Of a stretch of DNA of 64,000 nucleotides, positions 54,434 to 63,959 are shown in pieces (the first letter of the stretch is position 1; each line of letters begins with the position of its first letter). Source of the DNA: JAPPHA01 sp963662705 (GTDB taxonomy: Bacteria; Pseudomonadota; Alphaproteobacteria; Rhodobacterales; Rhodobacteraceae); the NCBI GenBank assembly GCA_963662705.2, contig OY759767.1, positions 4,650,001 to 4,714,000 on the forward strand, in the 5' to 3' direction. The translations under genes and the position numbers were made by a program. Below the pieces are notes generated by a model, which was not told the origin of the DNA, searched no databases, and saw only the letters and a list, made by a program, of their open reading frames with translations.

Positions 54434-55101
54434 TTGCAGGCATTTCTGCCATCAAATTATGCTATCAGACAACGCAGGTCAAAGGATTGCAGCGCCAGGA
54501 GACCCCGAATTCGGCCCGCTCAATGGGGCAAGCAGACCGCGACAAGGTCCATGGACCGTGTGCTTGCAGTCATTTGCGAGGCCTGGGCCAGTCTCTCTGT
54601 CCATGCAGAGGTCAAGACATTTCCCGCGTGAACGTGGTCGGGCTTTCGATGTCTGGTGGCGTGGCGAGGGCAGCCCGTCGTGCGCGTCTTCGCGCGCGTC
54701 ACCGAGATTGGCGGAAGCGATGGCTCGCGCCTTCCATCGCCTGTGAAATTTCCGGCTACAGGGAGGCCGCCGCCGCCTGAGGCAAGCGACGGTGCGGCGA
54801 GCGTGATGTTGACAATTCGCACGGAGCACGTACGCGGCAACCATCCAACCGTTGGCGTTCGTGCTGTCGGATAGGCCGCTCGCATGGGCGTCTTTCTTCT
54901 GTCGACCGGAAAACCAACGTCGCGCCGCCGCGCTTCAGTTTGTCAGCCAGAGTTCCTTCCGTGGGCGCCCTTGACTGCCAGATCATTTCGACAATCACGG
55001 GAAACGGCCGATAACGGCATTTTGCTTGTACTGCACCTTGACCTTTCAGGGTTGATTCTATTGAACCCTCCGGGTTGACAGGACAGTGGGCAGCATAGGC
55101 C
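54434..55101. other. 670-base region without a convincing gene
   Basis: I see no family similarity on either strand. Just before yidC there is AGGGTT...AACCCT (55046-55067), a six-base stem with a 10-base loop that could be a leader hairpin. The rest looks like decayed sequence. Confidence 0.35.
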
Positions 55102-56934
55102 ATGCAGGACAACAACAAGAACCTTCTCCTCGCGACGGCGCTCAGTTTCCTGGTCATCTTTGCCTGGTTCCTGCTCTTCCCCCCCGAGCCCTACGAGCCC
55201 GAGCCCGAGCCCGATCAGCAGGTCACCGACGCACCGGCAGGATCGACCGACGCTGGCGCCGGAACGGCAACGGCCCCGCCGGCGGACGACACGGTTCCCG
55301 GCACCGTCGCCGCTCCCGATACTGCCCAGGCTGCGCGAATCCCGATCCGGACCGGGCGCCTGGACGGATCGATGTCCATCGTCGGCGGCAGGATCGACGA
55401 TCTCGCACTCTCCGACTACAACGTGCGTCTCAACGACCCCTCCGAAAAGGTCGTCCTGTTGAGCCCGGCAGACAGCGTCGACCCCTACTATGTCCTTTAT
55501 GGCTGGTCCCCCGGAGGCGACCTTGATTTCGAGGACGTGCCCGGGGCGAATACGCGCTGGGAGATCGAGTCCGGCACCAGCTTGAGTGAATCAACCCCGG
55601 TGACCCTTCGCTGGGACAACGGTCGGGGGCTCGTCTTCCGTCGCCAGATCGCGATCGACGAGAACTACCTGTTCACGATCACGCAATCGGTGGAGAACAG
55701 CGGTAACAGTGCCGTTCGGCTGGCGCCGTACGGAATCGTCGCCCGCCATGGGGAGCCGGAGGTCATCGGCTTCTATATCCTGCATGAAGGTGTCGTGCGG
55801 TCGTCCGATGGAACGATTCAGGAAATCGATTATGACGACATGCCTGACCAGGAAATCGACCGCCGCGAGGCGGCCGCTGTCGACAGCATCGCCGTCGAAG
55901 AAAACGGGTGGGTCGGATTCACCGACAAGTACTGGATGACAACGCTGATCCCGCAACCGGGCCAGTCATTCACCTCCGTTTCGAAATACACCGCCAGGAC
56001 CGATACCTACCAGACCGACATGCGATTGCCGGCACAGGAAATCCCGGCCGGCACGACAGCCCGGATGACGACGATGCTGTTCGCCGGGGCCAAGGAATAC
56101 ACCACGATCATCACGTATGAGCGGGATCTCGGAATCAACCAGTTCATCGATTCCATCGACTGGGGGTGGTTCTTTTTCCTGACCAAACCGATTTTCCAGC
56201 TGTTGCTCTGGCTGAACGGAATCGTCGGCAACATGGGATGGTCGATCATCTGCCTGACGTTCGTCATCAAGGCGCTGCTGTTCCCGCTGGCCTACAAGTC
56301 CTACGTTTCGCTCGCACGGATGAAGGAACTCCAGCCCGAAATGGAGAAGATCAAGGAGCGCGTCGGGGACGACCGGCAGAAGATGCAAAAGGAGATGATG
56401 GCGCTGTATCGGGACAGGAAGGTCAATCCGGCTTCCGGCTGCCTGCCGATTCTGCCCCAGATTCCGATATTTTTCTCCCTCTACAAGGTGCTGTTCGTCA
56501 CGATCGAAATCCGGCACGCACCATTCATCGGCTGGATCGAGGACCTGTCCGCTCCAGACCCGACATCGATTCTCAACCTGTTCGGGTTGCTGCCGTGGGG
56601 AACGCCGGGACCCGAGAACATCTTCTATCTCGTGTCGATCGGTGTCTATCCGGTCCTGATGGGGGTCAGCATGTGGATGCAGCAGAAGCTCAACCCTGCG
56701 CCGACCGACAAGACCCAGGCGATGGTCTTCGCGTGGATGCCGTGGATGTTCATGTTCCTGCTCGGGAGCTTTGCCAGCGGGCTGGTCATTTACTGGGTTG
56801 CCAACAACATCATCACCTTTGTCCAGCAATATGCCATCATGCGCAGCCAGGGCGTCAAACCGGACGTTTTCGGCAATATCATCGCGGGATTCCGGCGCAA
56901 CAAAACCGAGAACCAGGGCCCGGTCTCGCGATGA
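55102..56934 (+). CDS. yidC: Membrane protein insertase YidC
   Basis: A 610-residue insertase of the Oxa1/YidC family. N-terminal TM LLLATALSFLVIFAWFLLF, an acidic/Pro linker, the large periplasmic beta-sandwich domain (~75-350), then the five-helix insertase core: FFFLTKPIFQLLLWLNGIVGNMGWSIICLTFVIKALLFPLAYKSY, KMQKEMMALYRDRKVNPASGCLPILPQIPIFFSLYKVLFVTIE, and VMGVSMWMQQKLNPAPTDKTQAMVFAWMPWMFMFLLGSFASGLVIYWVANNIITFVQQYAIM. Full length. First gene of yidC-MOSC-engB with overlapping junctions. Confidence 0.97.
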   Translation: MQDNNKNLLLATALSFLVIFAWFLLFPPEPYEPEPEPDQQVTDAPAGSTDAGAGTATAPPADDTVPGTVAAPDTAQAARIPIRTGRLDGSMSIVGGRIDDLALSDYNVRLNDPSEKVVLLSPADSVDPYYVLYGWSPGGDLDFEDVPGANTRWEIESGTSLSESTPVTLRWDNGRGLVFRRQIAIDENYLFTITQSVENSGNSAVRLAPYGIVARHGEPEVIGFYILHEGVVRSSDGTIQEIDYDDMPDQEIDRREAAAVDSIAVEENGWVGFTDKYWMTTLIPQPGQSFTSVSKYTARTDTYQTDMRLPAQEIPAGTTARMTTMLFAGAKEYTTIITYERDLGINQFIDSIDWGWFFFLTKPIFQLLLWLNGIVGNMGWSIICLTFVIKALLFPLAYKSYVSLARMKELQPEMEKIKERVGDDRQKMQKEMMALYRDRKVNPASGCLPILPQIPIFFSLYKVLFVTIEIRHAPFIGWIEDLSAPDPTSILNLFGLLPWGTPGPENIFYLVSIGVYPVLMGVSMWMQQKLNPAPTDKTQAMVFAWMPWMFMFLLGSFASGLVIYWVANNIITFVQQYAIMRSQGVKPDVFGNIIAGFRRNKTENQGPVSR

Positions 56935-57692
56935 CCGGAACGGTCACGGAGCTCATTCGTCACCCCATCAAGTCCATTGGCCGCGAACTCCTCCGGTCGG
57001 TGCGCCTCGAGGAAGGCCGGACGATGCCCTGGGACCGGACCTGGGCCATCGTCCACGAAGCATCGGGAATCTGCCGGGAAACCCGGGGCTGGCGGCCCCT
57101 CCAGAATTTTACCGTGACCGCGAGAACACCGGGACTCGCCGTGATCGAAGCCTCGGTGGACGTGTCAAGCGGCCGGGTCAGGCTCGGCCATCGCGAACTT
57201 GGAAAACTGGACATCGATCCCGATGACGAACTTGACGGGAAGCGGCTGGTCGACTGGATCAGGCCGCTGGTGCCGCGTGGCCGCGCACAGCCGGTCGGGA
57301 TCTATCGGGCGGGCAGCCGGGGCCTGACCGATACCGAGTTCCCCTCGGTTTCCATCAATTCGCGCAACTCGCTGTCGGAGCTTTCCGAAATCGCCGGGCA
57401 GGACATCTCGTTGCACCGTTGGCGCGGGAACATATGGGTTGAGGGATTCCCGCCCCGGGAAGAGTTTGCCTGGGTCGGGAGGTCGATCAGGATCGGGAAG
57501 GCGGAACTCGATGTCGTCGACACCATCCAGCGATGCGAAGCCACCGCCGCCGATCCCGAGACCGGACAAAGAAATCTCGCCACGCTGGACCTGCTCGAGC
57601 GCAACTGGGGGCACAGGGATTTCGGAATCTATGCCAGGGTCACCAGGGCGGGGGCCGTGTCGGTCGGCGATACGGTCACGATCGCGGGATAA
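56931..57692 (+). CDS. MOSC domain protein
   Basis: A 253-residue protein with the MOSC N-terminal beta-barrel (TGTVTELIRHPIKSIGRELLRSVRLEEGRTMPWDRTWAIVH) and MOSC domain (SVSINSRNSLSELSEIAG, WRGNIWVEGFPPREEFAWVGRSIRIGKAELDVVDTIQRCEATAADPETGQRN). The conserved Cys in IQRCEAT suits a molybdenum-cofactor sulfur-carrier role as in MOSC enzymes. ATGA overlap with yidC; stop overlaps engB start. This position between yidC and engB is standard in Alphaproteobacteria. Confidence 0.93.
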   Translation: MTGTVTELIRHPIKSIGRELLRSVRLEEGRTMPWDRTWAIVHEASGICRETRGWRPLQNFTVTARTPGLAVIEASVDVSSGRVRLGHRELGKLDIDPDDELDGKRLVDWIRPLVPRGRAQPVGIYRAGSRGLTDTEFPSVSINSRNSLSELSEIAGQDISLHRWRGNIWVEGFPPREEFAWVGRSIRIGKAELDVVDTIQRCEATAADPETGQRNLATLDLLERNWGHRDFGIYARVTRAGAVSVGDTVTIAG

Positions 57693-58351
57693 TGGCCGAT
57701 CCGGTAATGCGGTTCAGGCTCGCATCCGAACCCGCCGGGGAAGAACGCGAACGCGGGGCACGGCTGTTTTCAGGGCCGGTGGCATTCCTGACCGGTGCGG
57801 CCGACCACGACGGCTTTCCCTCTCCCGACAGGATCGAGGTTTGTTTTGCCGGCCGCTCGAATGTCGGAAAATCACGTCTTGTCAATGCGTTGACTTCGAG
57901 AAAATCGCTCGCCCGGATTTCGGGCACGCCTGGTCGTACCCAGCAGATCAACTTTTTTTCCCTCGGGGACAGGCACTACCTTGTCGATGTGCCCGGATAC
58001 GGATTTGCGCGGGCCCCTCTTCGCTCGGTGAAGAAATGGCAGAGCCTGCTCAGGGCCTACCTCGCCGGGCGGGTGTCCCTTCGCCGCGTATTCCTGTTGA
58101 TCGATGCCCGGCATGGTCCCAAACCCCCGGACATCGAGATCATGGACCTCCTCGACCGTACGGCGGTGACGTTCCAGGTCATCCTGACCAAGACCGACAA
58201 GGTCTCCCAGGAGGGACAGGAGTCCGCGTTCGTGAAGACCGCCCGTGCCCTCGAGCATCATCCGGCAGCCTTCCCCGAAATCATCCCGACATCAGCGGTT
58301 ACGGGTTACGGGATCGATCGTCTTCGCTCGATCATCGCCGGGTTCGAGTGA
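57692..58351 (+). CDS. engB: Ribosome biogenesis GTP-binding protein YihA/EngB
   Basis: A 219-residue GTPase for 50S assembly and division. G1 GRSNVGKSRLVNAL, G2 around SGTPGRTQQINFF, G3 DVPGYGFA, G4 LTKTDK, G5 IPTSAVTGYG. ATG 57692 uses the last A of the MOSC stop (TAATG). Usually argB follows; here the next gene is convergent, so the operon ends. Confidence 0.96.
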   Translation: MADPVMRFRLASEPAGEERERGARLFSGPVAFLTGAADHDGFPSPDRIEVCFAGRSNVGKSRLVNALTSRKSLARISGTPGRTQQINFFSLGDRHYLVDVPGYGFARAPLRSVKKWQSLLRAYLAGRVSLRRVFLLIDARHGPKPPDIEIMDLLDRTAVTFQVILTKTDKVSQEGQESAFVKTARALEHHPAAFPEIIPTSAVTGYGIDRLRSIIAGFE

Positions 58352-58355
58352 CAAC

Positions 58356-60938
58356 TCAGTAACGGTTGAGCAGGCGGCGAAGGTAATCAAGTTCGGACTC
58401 CGGCCGGGTCCGATCGTTCGAACGGCGCCGGATTTCCTCGAGAACCTCGCGCGACCGGTCGTAGTATTCGCCATCAGGCAATGCCCTTCCACCTGACACG
58501 GCTGAACCGTCAGCCCCGGTCTGGCGCCCCAGGGGATCCCTGGCCCGAAAGTCCCCGCCGTTCTGCTGACCCCCGTTGTCGCCGACGTTTTCGCCCTGGG
58601 CGCGGCTGCGTCGGGCTTCCTGGATCTCGCGCAATCCCTGGCGAAGCGCCTCGATTGCCCGTGCCTGGTCGTCCAGCGCCCTGTTGTTGTCGCCGCGTTC
58701 GAGGTTTTCCCGCGCGCTCGACATCGCGTCCTCTGCCTCTTCGAGTGGAGCACCGCCCGCAGCACCGTCATCGAACGGCAGGTTCTGCCGTTGCCGGGCC
58801 AACATCTGGCGTAGCGCTTCCTGTCTCGCCGCGAGATCCTGTTCCGACAGTTCGCTGCCGGTGCCCGGCGGACCGCTCAATCCGGTTCCACCGTAAGGGT
58901 CACCTCTGTCTTGCCTGGAAGACATGCCGTCCGGCGGGGGCCGCAAACCCTCCGGTCCGATCGTGCCAGGTCCCGGATTTCCCTGCAACTGGCGGAACGT
59001 GTCGTCCGCGAGGCCCTGCTGCTGCTGGAGCGTGTCCCTTAGCCCGTCGAGGGTCGGGTCTCCGCCCGACCCCGGGCGCATGACGCCGCTTTCGAGCGAC
59101 GCCTGCATGTTTTCCATCAGACCCTGAAGCTGGCGCAGTAATTCCTGGGCCTCGGCCATTCTCCCCTGCTCCATCAGCTCCTGGAGGCGGTCAAGCATTT
59201 CATGCAAGTCGTCGCTGGTGATCATCTCGCCCTGAGGACGCTCCGCAAACTCCCTGTCCGCGTTCTCAAGCGCATTTTCGGCCAATTCCCTGAGGTAGTC
59301 GTTGAGGGCGTTACGCAGTTCCTGCATCAGTTCGGCAATTTCACTTTGCGATGCGCCCTGCTCGATCGCTGCCTCCAGCCTGTCGCGAGCCCGTTCCAAT
59401 CTCTCGCGCGCATTTGCAAGGTCGCCGTCCTCGATCAGGAGGGCGGTCCGCCAGAGAATCGATGCAACTTCGTCCCGCGTCGCATGAGTCAGGCCGGCAG
59501 GCGCCGACCGGCCGCGGTCGAGCCGCCTGAGAGCGGTCCGCGTCAGCAGATACGAAGACGCATCGTCGAAGAGCTCTGCCGGCCGATAGGTTAACGCGCG
59601 CAGTATCCGCGTCACCCGGAGAGCGTTTTCACGCGACCAGTCCAGGTCCTGCTTTTGTTCAGCCAGGCTCGCGGCCACATTGTTGAAGAAACGCCTGCTC
59701 GGCATCCTGGTCCGGTATGGTTCGGTCGCGCCGGTATTCCCCGCCGCGTCGCTGACTTCGAGCGTAACCGTGACCGGCAATCCGGCGAACGGATGTTCCG
59801 CCAGGTTTTCGGTCAGTTCTTCTTCGAATTCGTCCGTTCCCCCGAAGAATGGCAACGGCAGATCCAGTGCCAGTTCGTCGCGTGGCTCGGGTTCGACTGC
59901 CAATCCGAATTGCCGCTCGATACGCTCAGGGTCCAGCGCGATTTTCGCCTGGCTGGAGGTAACCCCGTAATCGTCTCCCGCACGATACCTCAGCACCATG
60001 CCACCATTGACAGTGGTTTCGATTCTGCCCAGCATTTCAACGAACGGCGGCTCGTCCGGGATGATGGTGAAGGACCTGCTCCAGATCTCCCGATCGGCCG
60101 AGGCAAGCTCTACCGTTCCGCTTCGCCGGACCACCAGCTGCCTCTGCCAGGTACCGTCCGACGTGCCGGGATGCTGTGCGACCGCTTCCCCGGAGATACT
60201 TTCCGACAGCGCGAGGCCGCCTGACGAACCGTATACCCTGAGCGTTAGTATGGTCCCGACCGGAAGGTGAAGTTCATCTCCGCCCTCGTGATCGCCGAGG
60301 TAGACTGTTGGCCGGCCCGTATAGATCGGTGGTTCGGCCCAACCTTCAAACACCGGAATGGCAACTACCGGCTCCGTGCCAGGTTCGGCAGATACCCATT
60401 CCGGCTCGTTGCCGCCCGCAAACAGGAGCGCAGAGGAAAATGCCAGGAGCGCGACAAGGCGCAGGCCCAATGGATCGAAACGGGCCAAGCGCATATCCGG
60501 ACCTGCCACCCTGACATTCCGGCTGCGTTCGGCCATCTCCTCCATGTGGATCGCCCACAACTCCTCTGCCTCCGGCTGACCCTGCCCGAGCGCAATCCGG
60601 TCCTTGAGAGTCGCGATGGGTTGCCCTGAAACCGAATTGTCGAGTCGGTCGGTCACCGAGTTGGCATCGGGCCACGACACCTTCCGCAATCCCCGCCAGA
60701 ACAGGAACGCCATGACCAGAATAAAGGCGGGCACGACCACCGGCATGGCGCCAGGCGGGATCGTGGCCACGACTCCCCATCGCCAGGCCGCAAAGCCAGC
60801 CAGTCCCAGGCTTGCCAGCGGCCAGAACGCCCTCAGGGCCTGTTCAAGCAGCATGGCAGCGAACGTGAGCCTGATCGGTCGGCGCAGCGCGTCGAGGGCT
60901 CTCAATCGAACGTCCTCGGCCTGTCGGTTCATGGGCAC
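58356..60938 (-). CDS. TIGR02302-family (DUF4175) large membrane protein
   Basis: An 860-residue alphaproteobacterial protein. Two or three N-terminal TM segments (ALRAFWPLASLGLAGFAAWRWGV; VVVPAFILVMAFLFWRGL; LRLVALLAFSSALLFAGG), a long beta-rich periplasmic part, then low-complexity coiled-coil: DRLEAAIEQGASQSEIAELMQELRNAL, ELMEQGRMAEAQELLRQLQGLMENMQ and a Gln/Gly/Asn-rich tail ending SELDYLRRLLNRY. The family is conserved beside lysA/argH in Alphaproteobacteria; its function is unknown, an envelope role is inferred from topology. Confidence 0.92.
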   Translation of the reverse strand: MPMNRQAEDVRLRALDALRRPIRLTFAAMLLEQALRAFWPLASLGLAGFAAWRWGVVATIPPGAMPVVVPAFILVMAFLFWRGLRKVSWPDANSVTDRLDNSVSGQPIATLKDRIALGQGQPEAEELWAIHMEEMAERSRNVRVAGPDMRLARFDPLGLRLVALLAFSSALLFAGGNEPEWVSAEPGTEPVVAIPVFEGWAEPPIYTGRPTVYLGDHEGGDELHLPVGTILTLRVYGSSGGLALSESISGEAVAQHPGTSDGTWQRQLVVRRSGTVELASADREIWSRSFTIIPDEPPFVEMLGRIETTVNGGMVLRYRAGDDYGVTSSQAKIALDPERIERQFGLAVEPEPRDELALDLPLPFFGGTDEFEEELTENLAEHPFAGLPVTVTLEVSDAAGNTGATEPYRTRMPSRRFFNNVAASLAEQKQDLDWSRENALRVTRILRALTYRPAELFDDASSYLLTRTALRRLDRGRSAPAGLTHATRDEVASILWRTALLIEDGDLANARERLERARDRLEAAIEQGASQSEIAELMQELRNALNDYLRELAENALENADREFAERPQGEMITSDDLHEMLDRLQELMEQGRMAEAQELLRQLQGLMENMQASLESGVMRPGSGGDPTLDGLRDTLQQQQGLADDTFRQLQGNPGPGTIGPEGLRPPPDGMSSRQDRGDPYGGTGLSGPPGTGSELSEQDLAARQEALRQMLARQRQNLPFDDGAAGGAPLEEAEDAMSSARENLERGDNNRALDDQARAIEALRQGLREIQEARRSRAQGENVGDNGGQQNGGDFRARDPLGRQTGADGSAVSGGRALPDGEYYDRSREVLEEIRRRSNDRTRPESELDYLRRLLNRY

Positions 60939-60991
60939 GGGTTATTCCGCCGCAGCCGGCGCCTTCAATTTTCCTTTGTCTCCGGCGCCAT

Positions 60992-62269
60992 TCATGGCGC
61001 CGTCAACCATTCGGGTACAATATCCCTATTGATCGAATCTTCAACCGGGATGCGTGCGCGGATCACGAAAAACCCTTCTCCGTTCACCAGGACCTCGGGT
61101 ATGAGCGGACGCGAGTTGTACCCGGATGCCATGACGGCACCATAGGCGCCGGTCGACCGAAACACCAGAAGGTCACCATCGGACAGCTGAGGCAATTCCC
61201 GCTCGCGTGCGAACGTGTCTCCGCTCTCGCAGATCGGACCGACGATGTCGACGGCACTGGTGCTGGCATTTTCGGCGGGCGCGATGACGGGCTCGATCTC
61301 GTGATGGGCGCCATACATCGCGGGACGAAGAAGATCGTTCATGGCGCTGTCGAGAACCAGGATATCCCGGGCCTCCCCCGTCTTGCGGTAGAGAACGGAA
61401 CTGACCATGACTCCGGCGTTGCCGGCAATGAACCTGCCCGGTTCGACGTCAACCTCGACTCCCAGGTGACCGAGGGTGTCGGCAAGCAGGGCACAGTATT
61501 CGGCTGGAGACGGTGCCGGAGCTTCCGCCGGACGGTAATTGATACCAAGTCCGCCCCCGGCATCGATACGTCGTATTTCGTGGCCGTCATCGCGCAGGAC
61601 CTGCGTCAGCTCAGCGAGAAGCCGGAATACGCGGCGAAAGGGAGCGAGGTCCATGACCTGGGAGCCGATATGGACGTCGATCCCCACGACCCTGATTCCA
61701 GGCAGCTGCCCCGCCTCCCGGTAGGCAACCCGAACGCGCGAAACCGGTATTCCGAACTTGTCTCCCGACTTGCCCGTGGAAATCTTTTCGTGCGTGCCCG
61801 GATCGACGTCCGGATTGATCCGGATTGCGATCGGGGCTACCGTTCCGAGGCTCTCGGCAACCTCGGAAAGCAGCCTGAGTTCGGGTTCGGATTCGACATT
61901 GAAATGACGAATCCCTCCCCTGAGCGCGGCAGCCATTTCGTCGCGTGTCTTTCCCACGCCCGAGAAAACGATGCGATCACCGGGAATCCCGGCAGCCCTC
62001 GCCCGCATGTACTCGCCGCCCGATACCACGTCCATGCCCGCGCCGAGATTCCCCAGAAGCCGCAATACCGCAACGTTCGAGTTCGCCTTGACCGAATAGC
62101 AAACCAGATGATCGATGCCGGAGAGCGCCGACTGGAATGCTCCGAGGTTCGCCGCGAACATCCTGGACGAGTACAGGTAGAAGGGAGTGCCGACCGCTTT
62201 AGCGATCTCCGGAATCGGAACATCTTCGGCGTGGAGGATTCCGTCCCGGTACTGGAATTCGTCGGTCAC
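60992..62269 (-). CDS. lysA: Diaminopimelate decarboxylase
   Basis: A ~425-residue PLP enzyme, last step of lysine synthesis. PLP Lys in VCYSVKANSN, FSGVGKTRDEM, RINPDVDPGTHEKISTGKSGDKFGI, DVHIGSQV, DAGGGLGINY, VEPGRFIAGNAG, CESGDTFARERELP (active-site Cys of the other subunit), and GAYGAVMASGYNSRPL. GTG 62269 with AAGGGGG upstream is the probable start; an in-frame start at 62308 would add 13 residues. Confidence 0.95.
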   Translation of the reverse strand: MTDEFQYRDGILHAEDVPIPEIAKAVGTPFYLYSSRMFAANLGAFQSALSGIDHLVCYSVKANSNVAVLRLLGNLGAGMDVVSGGEYMRARAAGIPGDRIVFSGVGKTRDEMAAALRGGIRHFNVESEPELRLLSEVAESLGTVAPIAIRINPDVDPGTHEKISTGKSGDKFGIPVSRVRVAYREAGQLPGIRVVGIDVHIGSQVMDLAPFRRVFRLLAELTQVLRDDGHEIRRIDAGGGLGINYRPAEAPAPSPAEYCALLADTLGHLGVEVDVEPGRFIAGNAGVMVSSVLYRKTGEARDILVLDSAMNDLLRPAMYGAHHEIEPVIAPAENASTSAVDIVGPICESGDTFARERELPQLSDGDLLVFRSTGAYGAVMASGYNSRPLIPEVLVNGEGFFVIRARIPVEDSINRDIVPEWLTAP

Positions 62270-62362
62270 GCCAACCCCCTTGCAGATCCCGGCACGGCGA
62301 CCAGTCACCGGGCCGGTGCGGCCTTCCCGGGCGGCTTCCGAAACCGGGAGAGAATCAATTGC

Positions 62363-62512
62363 TCAATTGCCGGCGCCCTGGCCGGAATACGCCGCAAACC
62401 GGCTTTCGCCCAAATCGTCGGGAAAGGGCAACAAGGGCGCCTTGCGCCCGCAGGACACGGTGCCGAAGAGCAGCAGGACGAGACCGATCGCAATGCAGCC
62501 ACGGAGCGTCAT
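62363..62512 (-). CDS. lptM: Small lipoprotein, LptM/YifL-like
   Basis: A 49-residue peptide MTLRGCIAIGLVLLLFGTVSCGRKAPLLPFPDD...; a hydrophobic signal and lipobox (GTVSC) are followed at once by GRKAPLLPF, the signature of LptM (YifL) that aids assembly of the LptD lipopolysaccharide translocon. ATG 62512 overlaps the argH stop (ATGA), so it is coupled to argH. It sits between argH and lysA, its usual place. Confidence 0.88.
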   Translation of the reverse strand: MTLRGCIAIGLVLLLFGTVSCGRKAPLLPFPDDLGESRFAAYSGQGAGN

Positions 62513-63927
62513 CTGTCCCGGTCTCTCATCGAGGCCAACTGTTCGCGCCATCGCAAGACCTGTTCCCGGACACGTTCAGGTGCTGTTCCACCGTAACTCC
62601 GTCGACTTGCGACGGATTCCTCGACCGACAAGGCTGAAAACACATCCTTGCTCACATCCTGGCCGCAAATGGCCCTTATGTCCTCGAGCGAAAGCTCGTC
62701 CAGCGCGCATTCACGGTCTTCCGCCAGCTTGACGAGCCGCCCCGTCATGTGGTGGGCGTCCCGAAACGCTACGCCGAGTTCGCGGACGAGCCAATCCGCA
62801 AGATCGGTTGCAGTCGGGAATCCCCGGACTGCCATCTCCCGCATTCTCTCGCGATCCGGTTTCATGGTCGAAACCATGGCGGCGGTCGCGGTGGTTGCCA
62901 GCATCAGGCTGTCCGCAGCGTCGAAGACCTGTTCCTTGTCTTCCTGCATGTCTTTCGAATAGGCAAGGGGAAGTCCTTTCATGACAATTGACAGGGCGAC
63001 AGACGCACCCGTGATGCGGCCGGTCTTCGCCCTGACCAGTTCGGCCGCGTCCGGGTTGCGTTTCTGCGGCATGATCGACGACCCGGTCGAAAACCTGTCC
63101 GACAGGATGACGAAACGGTATCCCGGCGACGCCCAGATGACGATCTCTTCGGCCAGCCGGCTCAGGTGCATGGCGCAAATCGAGACCGAAGACAGGAATT
63201 CCAGCGCGAAGTCGCGGTCGCTGACCGTGTCCATCGAATTTGCTGCCGGGCTGTCAAACCCGAGAGCGCCGGCGGTCATGTCGCGATCGATGGGGAACGA
63301 GGTCCCGGCAAGCGCGACCGCACCAAGAGGACATTCGTTGAGGCGCCGCCGCGCATCGGCAAGGCGCCCGATGTCACGGGCCAGCATCTCGACGTATGCC
63401 ATCAGGTGATGTCCCCAGGTCACGGGCTGCGCCGCCTGCAAATGGGTAAAGCCCGGCATCGTCCATTCGGCGCCTGCTTCCGCCTGTTCCAGTAGTGACT
63501 CGATCAGGTCATGGAGGGCCGCCGTTTGCAGGTCGATCGCGTCCCGCACCCACATGCGGAAATCGGTGGCGACCTGATCGTTCCGGGAGCGCGCCGTGTG
63601 CAGTCGTCCTGCGGCTTCGCCGATGAGTTCGCCCAGTCGCGCTTCCACGTTCATGTGGATGTCCTCGAGCGCAGTCGAGAAATCGAATGTGCCGTTTTCG
63701 ATCTCTGACATTACCGTGAGCAGCCCTTCCCTGATCGCTTCGGCGTCCTTATTGTCAATGATCCCGGTCGCGGCCAGCATGGCTGCATGCGCCCTCGATG
63801 CGACGACATCCTGGCGTGCCAGACGCCGGTCAAACGCGATCGACGCGTTGATTTCTTCCATCAGCGCATCCGGGTTGGTTCGAAACCGTCCGCCCCACAT
63901 GGCGTTTGAAGCGGGACAATCTGGCAT
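62509..63927 (-). CDS. argH: Argininosuccinate lyase
   Basis: A 472-residue enzyme of the fumarase/aspartase superfamily, final step of arginine synthesis. N-terminus NAMWGGRFRTNPDALMEEINASIAFDRRL, HTARSRNDQVATDFRMW, TMPGFTHLQAAQPVTWGHHLMAYVEML, and the signature loop GSSIMPQKRNPDAAELVRAKTGR. Full length, starts ATG 63927. First of argH-lptM-lysA-TIGR02302 on the minus strand. Confidence 0.97.
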   Translation of the reverse strand: MPDCPASNAMWGGRFRTNPDALMEEINASIAFDRRLARQDVVASRAHAAMLAATGIIDNKDAEAIREGLLTVMSEIENGTFDFSTALEDIHMNVEARLGELIGEAAGRLHTARSRNDQVATDFRMWVRDAIDLQTAALHDLIESLLEQAEAGAEWTMPGFTHLQAAQPVTWGHHLMAYVEMLARDIGRLADARRRLNECPLGAVALAGTSFPIDRDMTAGALGFDSPAANSMDTVSDRDFALEFLSSVSICAMHLSRLAEEIVIWASPGYRFVILSDRFSTGSSIMPQKRNPDAAELVRAKTGRITGASVALSIVMKGLPLAYSKDMQEDKEQVFDAADSLMLATTATAAMVSTMKPDRERMREMAVRGFPTATDLADWLVRELGVAFRDAHHMTGRLVKLAEDRECALDELSLEDIRAICGQDVSKDVFSALSVEESVASRRSYGGTAPERVREQVLRWREQLASMRDRDR

Positions 63928-63959
63928 TGGCGCACCCGAATTCAGGAAAGGTCGATCGC

